Positions 9,903 through 18,949 of a stretch of DNA of 64,000 nt are shown piece by piece. Each line of letters opens with the position of its first letter. Position 1 is the stretch's first letter. Origin of the DNA: an uncultured Pelagibacteraceae bacterium (lineage in GTDB: Bacteria > Pseudomonadota > Alphaproteobacteria > Pelagibacterales > Pelagibacteraceae); contig CACHUN010000002.1 of the NCBI GenBank assembly GCA_902583075.1, positions 151,501-215,500 on the forward strand. The letters are read 5' to 3'. Made by a program: the position numbers and the translations under genes. The notes under the pieces are model-generated. The model was given only the letters and a program-made list of their open reading frames with translations, made no database searches and was not told the DNA's origin.

Positions 9903-9930
9903 AATATAGTTATTTTTTGTTGTTTATCAA
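9903..9930 (-). promoter_or_regulatory. candidate sigma70 promoter of the nusA operon
   Basis: On the minus strand TTGATA (opposite 9925-9930) is separated by 16 bases from TATATT (opposite 9903-9908), each 5/6 to consensus. The predicted transcript would start near 9896 and cross the terminator hairpin at 9860-9881 before reaching nusA. The region is AT-rich, so chance matches are possible; position between two operons supports the call. Confidence 0.45.
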
Positions 9931-9936
9931 CAATAT

Positions 9937-11100
9937 TTAAGTAATAAAAACTCCAGATTTATCTGTTTTTTCCCATGAAAATGAGCCGTCATTCTCTGGA
10001 GTTCTTCCAAAGTGACCATAAGCTGCTGTTTTTTCATATATAGGTTTATTTAAACTGAGCATTTCTCTAATACCTCTTGGACTTAGATCAAAATTTTCTT
10101 TAATTAGTTTTTCTACATGCAGATTCTTTTCTTCGTTGTTATCAAATAGATCAACATAAATTGATAAGGGTTTAGACACTCCAATTGCATAAGCTAACTG
10201 AATTAAACATTTATCTGCAATTTTTGACGCTACTACGTTTTTTGCCAAATATCTTGATGCATAAGCTGCAGATCTGTCTACTTTAGTTGGGTCCTTGCCA
10301 GAAAATGCGCCTCCACCGTGAGGAGCGGCTCCACCATATGTGTCAACAATTATTTTTCTACCAGTTAAACCACTATCTCCATCTGGTCCACCAATTACAA
10401 AGTTTCCAGTAGGATTAATATAAATTTCTTTTTCATCAAGATTTCCTAATAGATTGTTTGGGATAGATCTCTCTATATAAGGCATACAAAGTTCTTTAAC
10501 TTGCGCTAAATTAACATCTTTCGAATGTTGTGTAGAAATTACAACTGATTTTACAGCAGCAGGCATGCCATCTTTATACTCAATGGTAATTTGACTTTTC
10601 GAATCTGGTTCTATTCCTTTTAATTTTCCAGATTTTCTATCTTCAGCCATCAATCTTAAAATTTTATGGGAATAGTGAATAGGAGCTGGCATTAAGACAT
10701 CTGTTTCGTTACAAGCATAACCAAACATAATTCCCTGGTCTCCTGCACCCTCATCTTTATTTCCAGATGAGTCTACTCCCATTGCTATATCAGCTGATTG
10801 TGAATGCAAATGAGTTTCAATTTTAGTTTGATCCCTCCAAGAAAAGCCATCTTGATCGTAACCAATATCTTTAATACAATCTCTTACTTTTGAAATCAAT
10901 TCATCATCCTTAAACTCTGGTCCCCTTACTTCTCCTGCTAATACAACTTTATTCGTTGTTGTTAAAGTTTCACAAGCAACTCTTGCTTGTGGTTCAGAAG
11001 CTAAAAAGCTGTCCACAACCATATCTGAAATTCTGTCACATACTTTGTCTGGGTGCCCTTCAGACACCGACTCACTAGTAAATAAAAAGTTTTTTTTCAT
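9937..11100 (-). CDS. metK: S-adenosylmethionine synthetase
   Basis: Makes S-adenosylmethionine from methionine and ATP. The 387-residue product has the family blocks [25 protein letters not shown] (methionine/adenine site), the [19 protein letters not shown] phosphate loop and the C-terminal GHFGR. The start overlaps the lnt stop by four bases, so no leader exists that could hold a SAM riboswitch. It is the last gene of the tsaB-fur-metK operon and is followed by a strong intrinsic terminator at 9855-9881. Confidence 0.97.
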   Translation of the reverse strand: MKKNFLFTSESVSEGHPDKVCDRISDMVVDSFLASEPQARVACETLTTTNKVVLAGEVRGPEFKDDELISKVRDCIKDIGYDQDGFSWRDQTKIETHLHSQSADIAMGVDSSGNKDEGAGDQGIMFGYACNETDVLMPAPIHYSHKILRLMAEDRKSGKLKGIEPDSKSQITIEYKDGMPAAVKSVVISTQHSKDVNLAQVKELCMPYIERSIPNNLLGNLDEKEIYINPTGNFVIGGPDGDSGLTGRKIIVDTYGGAAPHGGGAFSGKDPTKVDRSAAYASRYLAKNVVASKIADKCLIQLAYAIGVSKPLSIYVDLFDNNEEKNLHVEKLIKENFDLSPRGIREMLSLNKPIYEKTAAYGHFGRTPENDGSFSWEKTDKSGVFIT

Positions 11101-12623
11101 TGATTCTCCCGTATTTTAAAAAAAAAAATTAAACTAATATAAATAATTAGAAAATAAAAGAAGATCTTATTCCCTTGAGAACTAAAGATAGTTTTATTGG
11201 ACTTTTTAAAAGATTTAAATTCGATAAATCCCTTATCAGTTGTTAAAGTCTTATCAATTATCTGACCTTTTGGATTTATATATGCTGAAATACCATTATT
11301 TGATGAACGAATAACATGCTTACCCTCCTCAATTGATCTAAAAATTGAGTGTGAAAAGTGCTGGTGTGGACCAATAGAGTCTCCAAACCAACCATCTTCA
11401 GATATATTCAAAATAAAATCATAATTTTTTTCAGTTTTGTTAATTTTACCAGAATAAATAATTTCATAACAAATAAGCGGAATGAAATTAAAATTGTTTA
11501 AATTAATTGGATTTCTTAATTTGTCTGCCGAAAATGATTGATAACCTTGAGTAATTTTTTTAAATCCCATATTACTTAATATGTTTTCAAATGGTAAATA
11601 TTCCCCAAATGGGACCAATTTATTTTTATAATATTTGTTTAAAATGTCTAGCTCGTTATTAAGAACTAAAAGAGAGTTATAGACTTTATCATTTTCATAA
11701 ATATTCATACCTAAAATAATTTTATGTTGTTTTGAGAAATTATTTGAAAAAAGAGTTTTAAATTTTTTAAGATCTTCAAAATATATGCCTGAAAGAATAC
11801 CTTCTGGCAAAACAAATACTGTTTTGTTAAATAAATTTGGCTCAGAAATATCAATTAATTCAGAAATAAGTTTACTTGAATTTTCATTTTCAAAATATCT
11901 ATTAATATCAATTTTTGGAGAGATTATCTTGATAGTAAATCCTAAATCACTATTTTCAGTTAATTCATAATGACTCAAAATTGATTTACCCCAAAAGTGA
12001 TTCGTAAAAAAAATAATTACTGTAATAATAAATATTTTAGTTTTAATTTTTTTTTCATAATTAAAAAATAATACAGCTGGTAGCAAAAATAATAGAATAA
12101 TTATTGAATTAAAAGCATAAGTTCCGATTATTGATAGTAACTGAATAAATTCTAAATTATTTACAAAACTATAAGATATAAGATTCCATGGAAAACCACC
12201 AAATATAAAGCTTCTAATATATTCAAATATAGATAAAGAAGTTGCTAAAATCAAAATAGACAAAAAATTTTTTTTTGGATTTAAAAGTGAAAAAACTAAT
12301 GTTGATAACCCATAAAATAGACCTAAAAATAATGGTATTAAAATTAAAGCGAACGGTATTAAAGGTTTAAAGATATCATCAAATTTCAATGCATTAATAA
12401 TCCAATATAGATTTGAAATAAAATAACCAAATCCAAATATCCACCCAATATTAAACGAAATAATTTTATTTTTTGAGTAAAATAATAATACAAATAATAG
12501 TGCGGGAAATGAAAAAAAATTTATAAAAAAAAAATTATAAGGTGGAAGACTAAAAGATGAGAATAATCCTATTGACAATAAAAATAAGAATAATAAGAAT
12601 TTATTTTTATATATCAAAGTCAA
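11097..12623 (-). CDS. lnt: apolipoprotein N-acyltransferase
   Basis: Inner-membrane enzyme that adds the third acyl chain to the N-terminal Cys of lipoproteins. The 508-residue protein has about six N-terminal membrane helices (residues 1-205), then a periplasmic nitrilase-like domain with the expected catalytic Glu (VLPEGIL), Lys ([12 protein letters not shown]) and Cys ([10 protein letters not shown]), and a final membrane helix. It starts with TTG overlapping the ybeY stop (ATTGA). Lipoproteins elsewhere in the window (BON protein, DUF3576, LptE) are likely substrates. Confidence 0.92.
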   Translation of the reverse strand: MTLIYKNKFLLFLFLLSIGLFSSFSLPPYNFFFINFFSFPALLFVLLFYSKNKIISFNIGWIFGFGYFISNLYWIINALKFDDIFKPLIPFALILIPLFLGLFYGLSTLVFSLLNPKKNFLSILILATSLSIFEYIRSFIFGGFPWNLISYSFVNNLEFIQLLSIIGTYAFNSIIILLFLLPAVLFFNYEKKIKTKIFIITVIIFFTNHFWGKSILSHYELTENSDLGFTIKIISPKIDINRYFENENSSKLISELIDISEPNLFNKTVFVLPEGILSGIYFEDLKKFKTLFSNNFSKQHKIILGMNIYENDKVYNSLLVLNNELDILNKYYKNKLVPFGEYLPFENILSNMGFKKITQGYQSFSADKLRNPINLNNFNFIPLICYEIIYSGKINKTEKNYDFILNISEDGWFGDSIGPHQHFSHSIFRSIEEGKHVIRSSNNGISAYINPKGQIIDKTLTTDKGFIEFKSFKKSNKTIFSSQGNKIFFYFLIIYISLIFFFKIRENQ

Positions 12624-13066
12624 TTTGCTTTATGAAAATATTTCAATATTAGGTTTTCTCTTCTAAACATTTTTTTGAAATCATTTAATTTTTTATGATC
12701 ATATCCAATCAAATGTAAGTATCCATGAATCCACATTTTATCAAATTCTAAAAAAAAATTTGTTTTTTTTGATCTTTTCTTTATAATTTCATAACAAATA
12801 GCTATATCGCCTACATATAGTTTTCTTTTGTTTTTAATTTTAATTGGAAAAGATAAAACATCAGTTATTTTATTTTTTTTTCTAAATTTATGGTTAAATT
12901 TTTTCATTTCTTTAGCATTAGTAAGAAGAATTGAGAATTCATGGTTTTTTCTCTTAAATAAAGACACTTTTGATAATATCTTAAGCCTGTTATTTATATA
13001 TTCATTTGGTTTTTTGATTATTCTTTGCCAATTAGAATGACCAGATATCACATTTGCTTTTATCAT
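12620..13066 (-). CDS. ybeY: endoribonuclease YbeY
   Basis: Zinc-dependent single-strand endoribonuclease involved in 16S rRNA 3' maturation and ribosome quality control. The metal site HGYLHLIGYDH (H-x3-H-x5-H) is intact near the C-terminus, and TDVLSFP of the family is present in the middle. Length (148) is typical. The start overlaps the phoH stop and the end overlaps lnt, so phoH-ybeY-lnt are translationally coupled, the usual bacterial arrangement. Confidence 0.93.
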   Translation of the reverse strand: MIKANVISGHSNWQRIIKKPNEYINNRLKILSKVSLFKRKNHEFSILLTNAKEMKKFNHKFRKKNKITDVLSFPIKIKNKRKLYVGDIAICYEIIKKRSKKTNFFLEFDKMWIHGYLHLIGYDHKKLNDFKKMFRRENLILKYFHKAN

Positions 13067-14070
13067 TCCTCTGAGATTTTATCAGAATATGCTTTAACAA
13101 TTTTAGATACGAGTGGATGTCTAACTACATCTTTATGATCAAAATCAACCACTGATATTTCTTTCAAATGTCCAAGCAATTTTTTTGATCTATTTAAACC
13201 TGAGTGAGATTTATTTTGCAAATCAATTTGGGAAGGGTCTCCATTAATAACTATTTTAGAATTCTCACCTATTCTGGTTAAAAACATTTTAATTTGAGTA
13301 TCAGTTGCATTTTGTGCCTCATCAAGAATAGCGAATGAATTTTTTAATGTTCTACCTCTCATAAAAGCAAGAGGTGCTATTTCTATATCTCCAACTTCAA
13401 TTTTTTTTTGTATCTTTTCAAAATCCAATAAATCATACAATGAATCATATAATGGTCTAAGATATGGATCTACTTTATCTCTCATATCTCCAGGTAGAAA
13501 TCCAAGTCTTTCTCCAGCTTCAACTGCTGGCCTTGATAAAATAATTCTTTCTATTTTTTTTTCTAACAACATAGTTAGTGCAACAGCAACTGCTAGGAAA
13601 GTTTTACCAGTTCCAGCTGGTCCAGCTGAAATAATTATATCTGAGGTTTTTAAAGCTCTAACGTAATTTTTCTGCCTTTCAGACCGTGGAATCACCGATT
13701 TTTTTGGAGTTTTGATAATATATTCTATTGTTTCCTTTGAACTATTTTTTTCATTAATCATAAATTTACTTATGGAAGAAATTATATCTTTTTTTTCAAT
13801 TGATCCATTGATTAAAAATTGTTCAGTTAAGAATTGTATAGCATTTTTTATTATATTATTCTTTTTTGGATCACTTTTTACAAGTATAGAATTTCCTCTT
13901 GAATATAAGCTAGTATTTGTAATTTTTTCCAATTCCTTTAAATTATTATTAAACTCACCTGCTACACCAAGTAATAAATCATTATTTTGAAATATTATAC
14001 TTAAGGTATTATTTTCTGAATAAACGAATTTTAAATCTGAAATAATAGTTTTTTTATTTAAATTATTCAA
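13063..14070 (-). CDS. PhoH-like ATPase
   Basis: P-loop ATPase of the PhoH/YbeZ family, a probable RNA helicase partner of YbeY. An N-terminal KH-like segment (about 1-90) precedes the ATPase with Walker A GPAGTGKT, the RPAVEAGERLGFLPGD signature and Walker B FAILDEAQN. Length (335) is normal. The only good start is TTG at 14070, one base after the miaB stop; no ATG lies near it. It is the fourth-last gene of the operon, directly before ybeY. Confidence 0.92.
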   Translation of the reverse strand: MNNLNKKTIISDLKFVYSENNTLSIIFQNNDLLLGVAGEFNNNLKELEKITNTSLYSRGNSILVKSDPKKNNIIKNAIQFLTEQFLINGSIEKKDIISSISKFMINEKNSSKETIEYIIKTPKKSVIPRSERQKNYVRALKTSDIIISAGPAGTGKTFLAVAVALTMLLEKKIERIILSRPAVEAGERLGFLPGDMRDKVDPYLRPLYDSLYDLLDFEKIQKKIEVGDIEIAPLAFMRGRTLKNSFAILDEAQNATDTQIKMFLTRIGENSKIVINGDPSQIDLQNKSHSGLNRSKKLLGHLKEISVVDFDHKDVVRHPLVSKIVKAYSDKISEE

Positions 14071-14071
14071 C

Positions 14072-15406
14072 TCACGCTGCTTTCTTATTTTTATTTATTA
14101 AACCAAATAAAGTATTTTGGTTACTTTTTAGAATTTTTACTTTTACAATTTTACCAATATTACTATTTATGCCATCAAAAATTACGGGTGAAATATATTT
14201 ATTTCTTCCAAATAATTTACTTTGATTTTTCATTTTATTCTCAACTAGTACTTCGATGGTTTGATCTTCCATTGATTTATTTATTTCTATTTGATTATTA
14301 AATAGCTTTTCTTGAATTAATGTAAGCCTTTGTTTTGCAACATTGTTATCAATAATATCTAATTTTGAAGCTTTTGTTCCTGGTCTAGGACTAAAAATAA
14401 AGGAAAATGAGTTAATAAATTTGATTTTTTTTAATAAATTGTATGTATCTTCAAAATCTTTTTCAGTTTCTCCAGGGTACCCAATAATAAAATCACTAGA
14501 AAATTCTATTTCCTTATTGATTTTTTTTAGTTTTTCATAAATTTTAATATAATCATCTACTGTATGCTTTCTGTTCATTAATTCTAAAATCCTATTAGAA
14601 CCACTTTGGATTGGTAAATGAACAAAAGGCATCAACTTTTTATTTGATGAATAACAGTCAATTAAATCGTCAGTCATATCTCTAGGATGCGATGTAGTAT
14701 ATCTAATCCTTTTCAGCTCTGAATATTGATTAAGATGATTGATTAAATTTGAAATTCTAAATTCTTTTGAATTTTCTTTGTAAGAATATGCATTAACATT
14801 TTGTCCAAGTAATGTAATTTCTCTTGCACCATTTTGAATTAATTGTTCTGCTTCCTCTACAATTTTAAAAAATGGTCTAGAATACTCGGGCCCCCTAGTA
14901 TAAGGAACTACACAAAAATTACAAAACTTATCACACCCCTCTTGGATAGTTAAAAAAGCTGAAACTTTAGAATCATTATTTTTAATTTTATCAAAATGTC
15001 CAAATTTTGAAATAGTATCAAATTCTGTTTCCTCTTGTTTTAAATTTGTTTCGTGCTGTTTTAATAAATCATTCATTTTGTGATAAGATTGTGGTCCTAT
15101 TACAATGTCGATATAAGGTTCTCTTTTTAATATTTCCTCGTTCTCCGCCTGCGCAACACAACCGGCCACAACCATTATTGGTTTTTTTTTATCTCGGTAT
15201 AACTTTTTTATTCTTCCTATTTCGTGATAAACTTTTTCTTTTGCTTTATCCCTAATGTGACAAGTATTTAAAACATAACATGCTGCATTTGCTTGATCAT
15301 CTGTCTTAATAAAGCCTATCTTACTTACATTGTCATAAATTCTATTTGAATCATATTCATTCATTTGACAGCCAAATGTTTTAATGAATATTTTTTTGAA
15401 ACTCAT
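14072..15406 (-). CDS. miaB: tRNA-2-methylthio-N6-isopentenyladenosine synthase MiaB
   Basis: Radical-SAM methylthiotransferase modifying A37 of tRNAs that read UNN codons. All three parts are visible in 444 residues: the N-terminal UPF0004 domain with Cys in KTFGCQMNEYDS, NTCHIR and AGCVAQA (auxiliary cluster), the radical SAM motif CDKFCNFC, and a C-terminal TRAM domain. It is downstream of the fur/2OG-oxygenase pair. Because it carries two iron-sulfur clusters, co-transcription with fur makes physiological sense. Confidence 0.95.
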   Translation of the reverse strand: MSFKKIFIKTFGCQMNEYDSNRIYDNVSKIGFIKTDDQANAACYVLNTCHIRDKAKEKVYHEIGRIKKLYRDKKKPIMVVAGCVAQAENEEILKREPYIDIVIGPQSYHKMNDLLKQHETNLKQEETEFDTISKFGHFDKIKNNDSKVSAFLTIQEGCDKFCNFCVVPYTRGPEYSRPFFKIVEEAEQLIQNGAREITLLGQNVNAYSYKENSKEFRISNLINHLNQYSELKRIRYTTSHPRDMTDDLIDCYSSNKKLMPFVHLPIQSGSNRILELMNRKHTVDDYIKIYEKLKKINKEIEFSSDFIIGYPGETEKDFEDTYNLLKKIKFINSFSFIFSPRPGTKASKLDIIDNNVAKQRLTLIQEKLFNNQIEINKSMEDQTIEVLVENKMKNQSKLFGRNKYISPVIFDGINSNIGKIVKVKILKSNQNTLFGLINKNKKAA

Positions 15407-15409
15407 AAA

Positions 15410-16024
15410 TTATTTAAAAAATTCAACTTTTGCATTAAACGATACTGATCTTCTCTCTTCATCTGTTCCTGAAAATGGATAAACAGTATGCATTAAATAG
15501 TTTGGAAATAAGTAAAAATCGCCAAGTTCAGGTTTGATTAAGAATGTTGATTTGGAAAATAAGTTTGGAGATCCAAATATTAGTTGTAATTTACCATTTT
15601 CATTTGTCTTTTTATCGGGCTGTGAAGTATTTCCTAGATTATGCGGAACTTTGAGGTATCCAACTCCAGAAATTTCTCCAGAATGCCAGTGGACTGGGTT
15701 ATAGTCATTTTTAAATTGTCTGACTACCCATGATTTTATTAATTGAAAGTTTTTAATATCTTTTTTTAAATCTTCTTTTACCCAGTTAGAGACTTTTGAA
15801 GCTAAGAATTCAGCCCATTTTATTTTTTTCATAAAATTGACTTCCATCAAAAATTCTTGCTGAACTTTTCCTATAAGCATATGTCCCTGATCTAATTTCT
15901 TAATTTTTTCTTCATCTAAAATTAGCGTGTCAACATAGTTATTAATTTCTTTTACCATTGTGTCAGGCATTTTCATTTTTACAATTGAAGGACCGAAAGG
16001 TTTTAAGACTTCAAAATTTTCCAT
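15410..16024 (-). CDS. putative 2-oxoglutarate/Fe(II)-dependent oxygenase
   Basis: A 204-residue protein resembling the 2OG-FeII_Oxy_5 family. The double-stranded beta-helix core shows a first metal-ligand region VHWHSGEISGVGYLKVP, a distal His in FPNYLMHTVYPF and a 2-oxoglutarate-binding Arg in ERRSVSFNAK. The substrate is unknown; relatives hydroxylate small molecules or protein side chains. It sits exactly between fur (its start abuts the fur stop) and miaB (three bases), inserted into an otherwise conserved fur-miaB arrangement. The enzyme needs Fe(II), so linkage to fur may be functional. Confidence 0.75.
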   Translation of the reverse strand: MENFEVLKPFGPSIVKMKMPDTMVKEINNYVDTLILDEEKIKKLDQGHMLIGKVQQEFLMEVNFMKKIKWAEFLASKVSNWVKEDLKKDIKNFQLIKSWVVRQFKNDYNPVHWHSGEISGVGYLKVPHNLGNTSQPDKKTNENGKLQLIFGSPNLFSKSTFLIKPELGDFYLFPNYLMHTVYPFSGTDEERRSVSFNAKVEFFK

Positions 16025-16453
16025 TTATTTTTTTTTTTTTATGCCATAAAGCTCGAGTTTATGATCTACTAAATTATAGCCGTACTTTTCTGCAACTTTT
16101 TTCTGTAATTTTTCAATCTCCTCGTCTACAAATTCTATTATTTCTCCAGATTTTATATCAATAAGATGATCATGATGACTTTCAACTAGGGTTTCATACC
16201 TGGCCTTTCCACCTTTGAAATCATGCTTAGTTAATATTCCTGACTCTTCAAAAAGTTTTACTGTTCTATAAATTGTAGCAATACTTATTTTAGAGTCTAG
16301 TTTGGAAACTCTTTTGTAAAGCTCGTCAACATCAGGATGATCGGACTCGCCATAGATCTCTTTAGATTCTGATAAAACTTTAGCTATTATTTTTCTTTGA
16401 TCAGTGAGTTTTACACCTTTTCTTTGACAAATTTCCTCTATACTTTCAAACAT
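16025..16453 (-). CDS. fur: Fur-family metal-responsive repressor
   Basis: Winged-helix repressor of the Fur superfamily. The 142-residue protein has the DNA-binding domain with SIATIYRTVKLFEESGI (recognition helix) and the dimerisation domain with a HHDHLID metal-binding motif. The C-terminal CxxC zinc pairs found in many Fur proteins are absent, as in several alphaproteobacterial Fur/Mur proteins, so sensing of Fe versus Mn (or heme, as in Irr) cannot be settled by sequence alone. Second gene of the operon, 14 bases after tsaB. Confidence 0.88.
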   Translation of the reverse strand: MFESIEEICQRKGVKLTDQRKIIAKVLSESKEIYGESDHPDVDELYKRVSKLDSKISIATIYRTVKLFEESGILTKHDFKGGKARYETLVESHHDHLIDIKSGEIIEFVDEEIEKLQKKVAEKYGYNLVDHKLELYGIKKKK

Positions 16454-16467
16454 AATATATTTTAACT

Positions 16468-16839
16468 CTAATATATAGGTTTTATCAAACCTTTATTTTT
16501 AAATTTTTTAACATCTAAATTTAGCAAATTTTCATAATTTTTTTTTATTAAATCAGAGGTCTTAAAACCAATCAAACTAGCATTATTAGCTAAAGAAAGA
16601 GCTTTAGCTGTTGATAAAGAAATTCTTAAACTTGTAAATTTACCTGGTCCTAAATTAATAAAAATTCTGGAAACATTATAAATTTTTAATTTTTTTCTCT
16701 TAAAAAAATTTAAAATTAGTTTCATAAATTTATCAAAATTTTCTCTACTGTTTAAATAGCTTGTGGTATATGATTGGTCATTAGCAATGATCGTAAAAAT
16801 AATTTTTTCATTAGCCGCATCAATTATCAAATTTATCAT
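16468..16839 (-). CDS. tsaB: TsaB-like protein (YeaZ), short form
   Basis: Resembles the N-terminal half of TsaB, the scaffold of the t6A37 tRNA threonylcarbamoyl complex. The diagnostic block LGPGKFTSLRISLSTAKAL is present near residue 65, but the product has only 123 residues against about 220-230 in most bacteria; the C-terminal ASKHA lobe is replaced by a Lys/Asn-rich tail. No rimI follows, although tsaB-rimI-fur is common in alphaproteobacteria. No frameshift remnant is visible downstream since fur begins 14 bases later, so it looks like a reduced gene. First gene of the operon to metK. Confidence 0.75.
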   Translation of the reverse strand: MINLIIDAANEKIIFTIIANDQSYTTSYLNSRENFDKFMKLILNFFKRKKLKIYNVSRIFINLGPGKFTSLRISLSTAKALSLANNASLIGFKTSDLIKKNYENLLNLDVKKFKNKGLIKPIY

Positions 16840-17839
16840 ATTTTACTTTTTTTTTTTAAATGCTTATGCTGAAACTGTAAACAAAAAATATGAACCAAAA
16901 GAAAAGGGTATACTAGCATTAATGTACCATAGATTTGGAGAAAACAAATACCCATCCACTAATATAAAAATTGATGTATTTCAAAAACATTTAAATATAA
17001 TCAAAGAAAACAGCTTTGCTTTTTTAAATCCAAAAAATTTCGAATTAGAATTTAATAAAGTAAGTGAAGAAAAAAAAATTTTACTTACTATCGATGATGC
17101 ATTTTCTTCTTTTTATCAAAATGCTTGGCCGATTCTAAAAAAAAATAAAATTCCTTTTATTTTATTTGTTTCAACAGAAACTATTGGCAAAAAAGGTTAT
17201 ATGAATTGGGATGAAATCATTGAGATATCAAAAGAAGATTTTGTATTTATTGGAAATCACTCACATACGCATGAGTATTTAGTTAAATATAAATTTGAAG
17301 AATTTACCAATGATATTCTTAGATCAATTAAGATTTTTAAAAAAAATCTTGGCTATAATCCTAAATTTTTTTCATATCCATTTGGTGAATATAGTTTAGA
17401 TCAAAAAAAATTTATTTCAAAAAATTTTCAATATGCTTTTGGTCAGCATTCAGGTGTTATAGATTTAAATAAAGATAAATATGAATTACCCAGATTTCCA
17501 ATAAACGAAAAATACGGAGATTTAGAAAGATTTAAATTTTTGATAAATCTTTTACCACTCCAATATAAAGTTATAATTCCAGAGGATAAATTTTTATTAG
17601 ATACTAATAATCCACCAGAACTAATAATAGAATTTTTTAATGAGCAATCTTACATAAATAAAATTAATTGTTTTTCAAATGAAGGTGGAGAATGGAAAAA
17701 TTCAAAACTAAATTATATGAAACATCAAATTAAAGTTGTTTTTAGTGAAAAATTTTTACCCAGGAGGGGAAGAATAAATTGTTCGATGCAAGAAGAATTT
17801 GGATGGAGATGGTTTGGGACTCAGTTCACCTTAAATTAA
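16787..17839 (+). CDS. secreted polysaccharide deacetylase (NodB domain)
   Basis: Carbohydrate esterase family 4-type protein of about 350 residues. After a hydrophobic signal segment ending in NAYA, the NodB domain shows the Asp pair in LLTIDDAF, the metal-binding His pair in GNHSHTH and the FSYPFGEY motif. Probably removes N-acetyl groups from peptidoglycan or another periplasmic/surface glycan. The ATG at 16787 is preferred; an in-frame GTG at 16763 would add eight residues. Either start lies inside the divergent tsaB gene, so the two 5' ends overlap. It converges with the bax-like gene, overlapping nine bases. Confidence 0.82.
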   Translation: MIVKIIFSLAASIIKFIIFYFFFLNAYAETVNKKYEPKEKGILALMYHRFGENKYPSTNIKIDVFQKHLNIIKENSFAFLNPKNFELEFNKVSEEKKILLTIDDAFSSFYQNAWPILKKNKIPFILFVSTETIGKKGYMNWDEIIEISKEDFVFIGNHSHTHEYLVKYKFEEFTNDILRSIKIFKKNLGYNPKFFSYPFGEYSLDQKKFISKNFQYAFGQHSGVIDLNKDKYELPRFPINEKYGDLERFKFLINLLPLQYKVIIPEDKFLLDTNNPPELIIEFFNEQSYINKINCFSNEGGEWKNSKLNYMKHQIKVVFSEKFLPRRGRINCSMQEEFGWRWFGTQFTLN

Positions 17840-18913
17840 ATTTTTCATTTTCAAGCTTGTTGGTAAAATGTCGACTTCATCAAAATCTGTTAAAGAATTC
17901 TGATTAATAATTTTTTTTAGAACATCAGTGTATTCTTTTCCTGTTTCAGCATATTTTTCTAAAAAGTTAACTAGTTTTAAACTGTCTAATTTTTCTTCAT
18001 TATCTCTTTGGATTGCTCGTTCAATTCTAAATTCTTTATAGCTAGAGTGTGTATTTAAATTTCTTTGATAAGCTCTCACAGATGCTTTTAAAATTTTAAA
18101 CTTTGCGACTTTATGTTTTTTATCCTTTTCTAATTCTAATGGTTTTATTCCATCACCGGACCATGTCCACTGGCCGAATAAGGCATTGCCTTCTTGTGCG
18201 AATCTTGAACTTCCCCATCCTGTTTCTTTAGCAGCTTGAGCAATTGCTAGTGATACTGGAATTTCATCCATCCGTATTTTCAGTTGTGTTAAATCATTAT
18301 TTTTTATGCCATATTGTTTAAATTTAAGATTAAGCCACGACTTATCTGGATTCGTAGTATTATTTTTATTTAAAATCGTAAAAAGTTTTTTTCTATCAAA
18401 TCTTATTTTAAGATTTTCCTCTATAATTAATGGAAGTACAATTTTAATAAATAGTTTTTTTCTTTTTTTTGGGCTTTCAATATTTTTAAGTTCTTTTGGT
18501 AGTTTTGTTAATTGATTCCCTGCATTTACTAATTTAGTTTCTTTAACTGTATCAAGATCATATCCATTGTGTTTAAATAATTCCTCAATTGTTGAAGCAC
18601 TTAATCTTTGAGGATCTTCATCCTCTTCTTCTTTGCCAAAAACATCAATATCCTCAAAAATATTCCATGTATATCTGTCTCCAATTGAATTTTTAATTTT
18701 ATTATTATGTTTTTTCTGCTTGTCTATCATTTCATCAAAATTTTGTTTTGAGGAATTAAGCACAACTTCTTTTGGTTTCAAATTATTTTTTATAAGACTC
18801 AGTGAACTTGGTAAAACTGAAAATATAAGTATCACAAATAAACTTGTTAACAATGTTTTAAAAAAATTAAGATTACTCTCATCTTGTTTATTTCTAGAAC
18901 TTATTTTTTTCAT
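17831..18913 (-). CDS. Bax-like glucosaminidase-domain protein
   Basis: A 360-residue protein with an N-terminal membrane anchor (residues about 14-40), a low-complexity charged region, and a C-terminal glucosaminidase (Bax/FlgJ-type) domain. The domain starts near residue 200: PVSLAIAQAAKETGWGSSRFAQEGNALFGQW carries the catalytic-Glu context (KETGWG). It probably cleaves peptidoglycan glycan strands from the periplasmic face. It overlaps the end of the deacetylase gene, and the two glycan-active enzymes together separate tsaB from nfu. Confidence 0.82.
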   Translation of the reverse strand: MKKISSRNKQDESNLNFFKTLLTSLFVILIFSVLPSSLSLIKNNLKPKEVVLNSSKQNFDEMIDKQKKHNNKIKNSIGDRYTWNIFEDIDVFGKEEEDEDPQRLSASTIEELFKHNGYDLDTVKETKLVNAGNQLTKLPKELKNIESPKKRKKLFIKIVLPLIIEENLKIRFDRKKLFTILNKNNTTNPDKSWLNLKFKQYGIKNNDLTQLKIRMDEIPVSLAIAQAAKETGWGSSRFAQEGNALFGQWTWSGDGIKPLELEKDKKHKVAKFKILKASVRAYQRNLNTHSSYKEFRIERAIQRDNEEKLDSLKLVNFLEKYAETGKEYTDVLKKIINQNSLTDFDEVDILPTSLKMKNLI

Positions 18914-18949
18914 ATATGTCTTGATTTCTTATAAATGATTGTAAAAATA

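Noticed and set aside
11097..11100. SAM riboswitch before metK
   Set aside because: metK overlaps lnt by four bases, leaving no untranslated leader.
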